Shown in pieces: positions 23,637 to 26,945 of a stretch of 26,945 nt of DNA. Numbering within the stretch: the first letter of the stretch is position 1; each line of letters opens with the position of its first letter. Made by a program: the position numbers and the translations under genes. The notes below the pieces were generated by a model. That model worked only from the letters and a program-made list of their open reading frames with translations, was not told where the DNA came from and made no database searches. This DNA is from DUQU01 sp964481475 (GTDB lineage Bacteria > Bacillota_I > Bacilli_A > Acholeplasmatales > UBA5453), in contig CAYZTG010000012.1 of NCBI GenBank assembly GCA_964481475.1, positions 1 to 26,945 of the forward strand, given 5' to 3'.

Positions 23637-23709
23637 GTAAAAACGCTCTATTAGGCTTTAATATCTTGCTTTTTAGGTATAATTAGTTTAAAATAAAAGC
23701 GGTGATAAT

Positions 23710-24783
23710 ATGTTAGGTGAAGTCAAAAAAGAAAAGTATGGCACAAAAACAATTGAAATATTTTTACCATATTCATTAAATGGTATTTTTGTTTTATCAA
23801 AAAAATCAGATAGAATTGAAGAATTAGTACAAGAGATAAATAACTTGTTCCCATTAAAGAAGCCGTCAAATAAGTTTTTTCTTGACTTGATTCAAGATAA
23901 GGAGATGCTTGATAGCTTAACTCTATCCGGCCAAGAACAAAGTTTTTTTGATATGTATTCAGATGATTCTTTTAATCTTTTTAAAGAAACTTTACTAGAA
24001 TTAAAAGAAGTCTATGCATATGCCCCCAGCCACATGAATAAACTTGGTTATTCAAACCGGTTTTTAAAAGATTTGCATCACGCTTTATTTAATAAAAATA
24101 CTTCTTTTTATCCGGGAGAATTTAGAAAAGTTCAATCTTTTGTGGGAAACTCTATAGAAGAGGCAAGTTATTTGCCACCAGATGTTCAAACAATGCAAGA
24201 TAATATGGATGAAATGGAGCTTTTTATGCATCGAGATGATTTATCGGTATATGTGAAGAGTGCTCTCCTTTATTATCAAATAATGGCTAACTTACCTTTT
24301 TTAATTGGTAACCAAGAAATAGCAAGAATTGTGAGTCAGTTATATTTAATTGAATTTGATGGTTTAACTCACTATATTCCTCTTTCGAAACATTTAGTAA
24401 AAATTGAAGATGAACGAATTAAGGCGATGAATATGAGTGATATTAATCTTTTTATTATTGCCTTTTTAGAAGCTTTTAAAAATAGTATTATTGAAACTAA
24501 TAAAATGATTGATAGTTATAACAATTTAAAGAAGCGCCAACAAAAATTAATTGAAAACTCAGATCATACAATCTACCAAAAAAGAAGGTTAATGGAAATA
24601 CTTCATCAATCACATAAAACAATCTATTTAAGTGCTGAGCCCCTTGAAGAACGGTTTGGTGTTTTGAATAAGACAATTGTAAAAAGATACCGTTTATTAA
24701 TGGACTTAGGAATTGTTAAGTGTAAGACAACATTTTTTAGTAAGCTTTATTTTAACGAGAAAATGAACAATATTTTTAAATGA
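23710..24783 (+). CDS. Fic-domain protein lacking catalytic residues
   Basis: A 357-residue protein with the layout of Fic proteins: N-terminal helices, a Fic core (about residues 95-225) and a C-terminal winged-helix-like end (LEERFGVLNKTIVKRYRLLMDLGIV). Core marks are HMNKLGYSNRFLKDLHHAL, GEFRKVQSFVG (136-146), the YLPPDV segment and LPFLIGNQEIAR (195-206). The last should be HPFxxGNGRxxR, but the catalytic His is Leu195 and the Gly-Arg pair is Gln202-Glu203, so AMP transfer is not expected. The inhibitory SxxxEG motif is also unclear (LSGQEQS, 72-78). The frame is intact, so it is a candidate pseudoenzyme or regulator and not a decayed gene. The ribosome site is GCGGTGAT. The stop overlaps the rsmD start (ATGA). 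Confidence 0.82.
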   Translation: MLGEVKKEKYGTKTIEIFLPYSLNGIFVLSKKSDRIEELVQEINNLFPLKKPSNKFFLDLIQDKEMLDSLTLSGQEQSFFDMYSDDSFNLFKETLLELKEVYAYAPSHMNKLGYSNRFLKDLHHALFNKNTSFYPGEFRKVQSFVGNSIEEASYLPPDVQTMQDNMDEMELFMHRDDLSVYVKSALLYYQIMANLPFLIGNQEIARIVSQLYLIEFDGLTHYIPLSKHLVKIEDERIKAMNMSDINLFIIAFLEAFKNSIIETNKMIDSYNNLKKRQQKLIENSDHTIYQKRRLMEILHQSHKTIYLSAEPLEERFGVLNKTIVKRYRLLMDLGIVKCKTTFFSKLYFNEKMNNIFK

Positions 24784-25295
24784 AAATAACTAGCGGAAAA
24801 TATAAGGGAAAAACACTAATTTCTTTAAGTACAAATACAAGACCAACAGCTAACTTTGTTAAAGAAGCAGTTTTTAACATGCTTTTCAAAGTTAATGGAA
24901 CTGTCCTTGATTTATTTGCCGGTTCTGGTAATTATGGTTTTGAAGCACTCTCAAGGGGTGCTGATAAATTATATCTAAATGATGTTGATAAACTAGCTTA
25001 TAAATCGCTTTTAACGAACAAAAGAGAAATTAATCCTTTGGAAGAAGTTATTATTACTAATCTAGATTATCAAGAAGCATTACAAAAATATCAAGATAAA
25101 AAGATAACTTTTGATTTTGTGTTTCTTGATCCCCCGTATAATTTCTCAGATGAAAGATTAAAAAAACTTTCCCTCTTTTCAGATATCATTGTCTTAGAAA
25201 GAGAAAAAAATTCAAGGCTAATTGAAATAGACTGTAAAAAGATAATTAAAAATAAAAATTACGGAATTAAACAAATAACGATTTACTCTAAATAA
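24780..25295 (+). CDS. rsmD: 16S rRNA (guanine966-N2)-methyltransferase RsmD
   Basis: A 171-residue SAM-dependent methyltransferase that modifies G966 of 16S rRNA in the assembling 30S subunit. It has MKITSGKYKGKTL, the RPTANFVKEAVFNML block (RPTxxxVREALFN in the family), the SAM-binding DLFAGSG at residues 44-50, the ALSRGAD block and the catalytic DPPYNF at 117-122. It is somewhat shorter than the usual 180-200 residues. In many Bacilli coaD follows; here a terminator does. Translation is coupled to the Fic-like gene by ATGA, an unusual partner. Confidence 0.93.
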   Translation: MKITSGKYKGKTLISLSTNTRPTANFVKEAVFNMLFKVNGTVLDLFAGSGNYGFEALSRGADKLYLNDVDKLAYKSLLTNKREINPLEEVIITNLDYQEALQKYQDKKITFDFVFLDPPYNFSDERLKKLSLFSDIIVLEREKNSRLIEIDCKKIIKNKNYGIKQITIYSK

Positions 25296-25296
25296 G

Positions 25297-25320
25297 AAAG
25301 CAGGCTTGTGCCTGCTTTTA
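25297..25320. terminator. Bidirectional terminator between convergent genes
   Basis: AAAGCAGGC (25297-25305) pairs with GCCTGCTTT (25310-25318), loop TTGT, with T tails on both strands. It serves rsmD on + and the PAP2-like gene on -, whose stop it overlaps. Confidence 0.92.
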
Positions 25321-25890
25321 AATTAACATTATTAAATTTGCTAAGCCAAATGAAACTAAAACAACTAATGTTCCTAAAATCATTTCTTTAACGGTGTGAC
25401 GCTTTAATTTAAGTGAACTTACAAAAACAAGTAAATAAAAGATTGCTGAGGGAATGATTAATAAAGGACCCATAAAATAGGTTAAACCAACTAAAGGTCC
25501 TGTAATGCTAGTTAGATGACCACTAGCTCTAACCTTTAGTACTTTATTAATAAAAGTTAAAATAATGATAGAATTAAAATAAGTAAAATAAATAATCTCT
25601 AGTTTAAAAGGAAGTTCAGCACAGATCGCATAAATTAAACCAATAGAGTAACCAATAATACCAATGTAAAATGCTAGTGTTCTTTGGCCTTCCCGGCCTT
25701 GTTTTTTAAAGAATGGGATTAAATAACTTATTGGATAGGCAATTAACTGAATTAATCCTAGAAAGATAAATAGTAGTAGTGCCTCTAAATTAGTTAAGTA
25801 ATTATTTATCCTTAATATCAAAATCATTATCGAAACAACAATTGGTGGAATTGAGATTACTCTTATTAGCTTATAAAATTTAGTCATCAT
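25318..25890 (-). CDS. PAP2-like membrane phosphatase family protein, divergent
   Basis: A 190-residue protein with about six hydrophobic segments. Three blocks resemble the PAP2 lipid-phosphatase signature KX6RP-PSGH-SRX5HX3D: KX6RT at residues 63-71, ASGH at 122-125, and SS-X5-H-X3-E at 158-169. The SGH His125 and the nucleophile-position His165 are kept, but the phosphate-binding Arg is Ser159 and the last Asp is Glu169, so activity is uncertain. Substrates in the family are lipid phosphates such as undecaprenyl pyrophosphate or phosphatidate. The start is ATG 25890 (complement), which has an AGGAGG upstream; the farther ATG at 25920 lies before that site. A TATAAT on the - strand (25924-25919) is a possible -10. 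Confidence 0.65.
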   Translation of the reverse strand: MMTKFYKLIRVISIPPIVVSIMILILRINNYLTNLEALLLFIFLGLIQLIAYPISYLIPFFKKQGREGQRTLAFYIGIIGYSIGLIYAICAELPFKLEIIYFTYFNSIIILTFINKVLKVRASGHLTSITGPLVGLTYFMGPLLIIPSAIFYLLVFVSSLKLKRHTVKEMILGTLVVLVSFGLANLIMLI

Positions 25891-26050
25891 AAATAGCCTC
25901 CTATAACTTAATACATCCATTATAAAAGGGATCGTTTTGATGGTCTACCTATTGTTTGGTCTTTAAGAAAGAGAGTTAAAAAGACAGTTCTACTTAGGGT
26001 AGAAAGGCACTCTTTTCGGCAAGAATGTAGAAATTAGATTAAATTATAAA

Positions 26051-26075
26051 AAAAAATGCAAAAAGTTGCATTTTT
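26051..26075 (-). terminator. Terminator of the ferredoxin gene
   Basis: On the - strand, ATGCAA (26071-26066 complement) pairs with TTGCAT (26061-26056 complement), extended by A/T pairs and followed by a run of T. It overlaps the ferredoxin stop codon. Confidence 0.82.
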
Positions 26076-26241
26076 ATCTTTCATGTATTGCGTCTACTGG
26101 GCAAACTTCCTGACATGCTCCACAGTCGATACAAATGTCTTCATCAATAACATAAATATCTCCTTCAGCAATACAATCTACAGGACAAACCTCTGCGCAT
26201 GAACCACAAGCGATACATGATTCATCAATCCATCTTGGCAT
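26074..26241 (-). CDS. 2[4Fe-4S] ferredoxin
   Basis: A 55-residue electron carrier of the clostridial type. It has two CxxCxxCxxxCP motifs: Cys9, 12, 15, 19 (CIACGSCAEVCP) and Cys37, 40, 43, 47 (CIDCGACQEVCP), each followed by Val-Asp. An extra Cys23 lies after the first. The acidic net charge is normal. The start ATG (26241-26239 complement) follows an AGAGGTGAT ribosome site. It is monocistronic, with its own promoter on the - strand and its own terminator. Likely partners, such as pyruvate:ferredoxin oxidoreductase, are not in the window; its presence suggests fermentative, low-potential metabolism. Confidence 0.96.
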   Translation of the reverse strand: MPRWIDESCIACGSCAEVCPVDCIAEGDIYVIDEDICIDCGACQEVCPVDAIHER

Positions 26242-26261
26242 ATAATCACCTCTACATAAAT

Positions 26262-26290
26262 ATTTTAACTTATGTCAAGCAATATGTAAA
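26262..26290 (-). promoter_or_regulatory. Ferredoxin promoter
   Basis: Read on the - strand: TTTACA (26290-26285), 17 bases, TAAAAT (26267-26262). Start near 26255, giving a leader of about 14 bases that just holds the ribosome site. Confidence 0.65.
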
Positions 26291-26332
26291 GGGCATAATT
26301 TATGAAGTAATCGCTTTTATGAAGGAGAACTG

Positions 26333-26361
26333 TTGAAATTAGCTAATAAATAAGATAATAT
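26333..26361 (+). promoter_or_regulatory. Probable promoter of yneF
   Basis: TTGAAA (26333-26338), 17 bases, TAATAT (26356-26361). The -10 is imperfect (4 of 6). Confidence 0.45.
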
Positions 26362-26386
26362 ATACATAGTTAGGGGTGTAAAGGAT

Positions 26387-26605
26387 ATGGAAATAAAAAT
26401 TTGGTTATTTGTTATTATACTTGTTGGGGTTTTACTTGTGGGAGCTGTGGCAGGATTTTTTGGAGCAAGAACTTGGTTTAAAAAATATTTAAAGAAGAAT
26501 CCACCAATGAATGAAAAAATGGTTCGTGAAATGATGCGTCAAATGGGAAGAACTCCATCAGAGAAACAAGTAAGACAAATAATGGCTTCAATGGAACAAA
26601 AATAA
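26387..26605 (+). CDS. yneF: YneF family (UPF0154) membrane protein
   Basis: A 72-residue protein with one N-terminal membrane segment (about residues 5-27) and a conserved cytoplasmic tail, KKNPPMNEKMVREMMRQMG followed by PSEKQVRQIM. This closely follows Bacillus YneF; the KNPP(I/M)NE block and the Met-rich helix define the family. Its function is unknown. It is a Firmicute/Mollicute marker and supports the taxonomic guess. The ribosome site is AGGGGTG 8 bases before the ATG. A terminator stem overlaps the stop codon. Confidence 0.94.
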   Translation: MEIKIWLFVIILVGVLLVGAVAGFFGARTWFKKYLKKNPPMNEKMVREMMRQMGRTPSEKQVRQIMASMEQK

Positions 26606-26620
26606 TTGTTCCTTTTTTTT
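26593..26620 (+). terminator. Terminator overlapping the yneF stop
   Basis: GGAACAA (26593-26599) pairs with TTGTTCC (26606-26612), loop of six, then eight T. The stop codon TAA lies in the loop. Confidence 0.9.
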
Positions 26621-26628
26621 CTTGTTAT

Positions 26629-26657
26629 TTGCATTATTTATAATATTTTTATATACT
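26629..26657 (+). promoter_or_regulatory. Promoter of the gene running off the window
   Basis: TTGCAT (26629-26634), 17 bases, TATACT (26652-26657). Start near 26664, about 14 bases before the ATG and including the AGGTGAG ribosome site. Confidence 0.55.
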
Positions 26658-26677
26658 AATAATATGAGGTGAGAAAA

Positions 26678-26945
26678 ATGTGTTTTTTTAGAAGAAAAAA
26701 GAAAAAAGTAGAGAAAAGCGAAGTGGTAGTAGAGCAAAAGGTTGCCCAAGATGTTGTTAGGGAAGAAGAAAAGCAGTCTGAACCTGAGTTAGAGAAGGCT
26801 AAACCAATTCCTAAACAAGAAACTAATAAAGTTGTTATGGAAACAACTAAAAAACCTCAAGCCACTACAAAAACAGAGAAGGCTAAAGAAACGCCAAAAG
26901 AGGAAGATATCAAGGATAAAGTTGAACCAGAGAAATTTGCTTACC
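26678..26945 (+). CDS. Charged low-complexity protein, 3' end outside window
   Basis: The frame opens at ATG 26678 behind GAGGTGAG and stays open for 89 codons to the window end. The start is MCFFRRKKKKVEKSE, then a Lys/Glu/Pro/Thr/Val-rich stretch with no hydrophobic core, likely a disordered tether. The last visible residues (VEPEKFAY) look like the start of a folded part. Such charged N-terminal arms precede FtsY GTPase domains and, in some low-GC bacteria, small DUF2188-type domains; neither can be shown here. It is partial only because the window ends. Confidence 0.7.
   Translation, partial: MCFFRRKKKKVEKSEVVVEQKVAQDVVREEEKQSEPELEKAKPIPKQETNKVVMETTKKPQATTKTEKAKETPKEEDIKDKVEPEKFAY

Noticed and set aside
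25891..25920. Earlier start of the reverse-strand PAP2-like gene.
   Set aside because: It lies upstream of the AGGAGG that is correctly placed for ATG 25890, and next to the probable -10.
1..26945. CRISPR arrays, insertion sequences, tRNA or rRNA genes, prophage.
   Set aside because: No spaced direct repeats, transposase or integrase motifs, or tRNA cloverleaf features were seen on reading both strands by eye; a tRNA or repeat finder would settle it.

Overview
The window is very AT-rich, and almost every gene lies on the + strand in tight, often overlapping arrays. Trp is written TGG and TGA is used as a stop (HTH gene, PanT-like gene, Fic-like gene), so this is the standard bacterial code and not the Mycoplasma/Spiroplasma code. 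Strong AGGAGG-type ribosome sites, sigma-A type promoters, a Firmicute-style infC-rpmI-rplT leader, a YneF/UPF0154 protein and an ECF S component beside coaX suggest a low-GC Bacillota or an Acholeplasma/Izemoplasma-like member of the Mycoplasmatota. The species cannot be named from the sequence.

Layout. 1-600: edge of an unclear reading frame and two tiny membrane proteins. 617-2100: a lipoprotein and a four-helix membrane protein ending at a terminator. 2169-4122: a DUF4256 protein, then a three-gene set in which an XRE regulator is coupled to two proteins built of 'PFL' repeats. 4141-12317: an ABC-2 transporter pair followed by several peptidase or amino-acid genes (pyroglutamyl peptidase, Ste24-like M48, MlrC-like M81, MalY/PatB lyase, M42 aminopeptidase) and an aldo/keto reductase. 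12396-16789: PanT-like ECF S component, coaX, phosphoglucomutase and Xaa-Pro aminopeptidase. 16851-19467: an uncharacterised four-gene set (secreted beta-rich protein, anchored protein, short ABC ATPase, membrane protein). 19486-21050: infC-rpmI-rplT with consensus promoter, attenuator leader, a probable AUU start on infC and an L20 carrying an extra Rho_N/SAP-like tail. 21068-23407: a large unknown membrane protein behind a promoter that predicts a leaderless mRNA, and galU. 23416-23636: a cre-like site, a strong promoter and a multibranched structured RNA that I cannot assign to a class. 23710-25320: a Fic-fold protein without its catalytic residues, and rsmD. 25318-26290 (- strand): a PAP2-like membrane protein and a 2[4Fe-4S] ferredoxin. 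26333 to the end: yneF and the start of a charged, low-complexity protein.

How the genes fit together. The five peptidases plus MalY suggest growth on imported peptides and amino acids. The phosphoglucomutase and galU together make UDP-glucose, probably for glycolipids or other glycans. PanT plus CoaX would import pantothenate and commit it to CoA. The most unusual items are the cre-associated structured RNA, the inactivated Fic protein, the 16851-19467 operon, the XRE/PFL-repeat operon and the extended L20.
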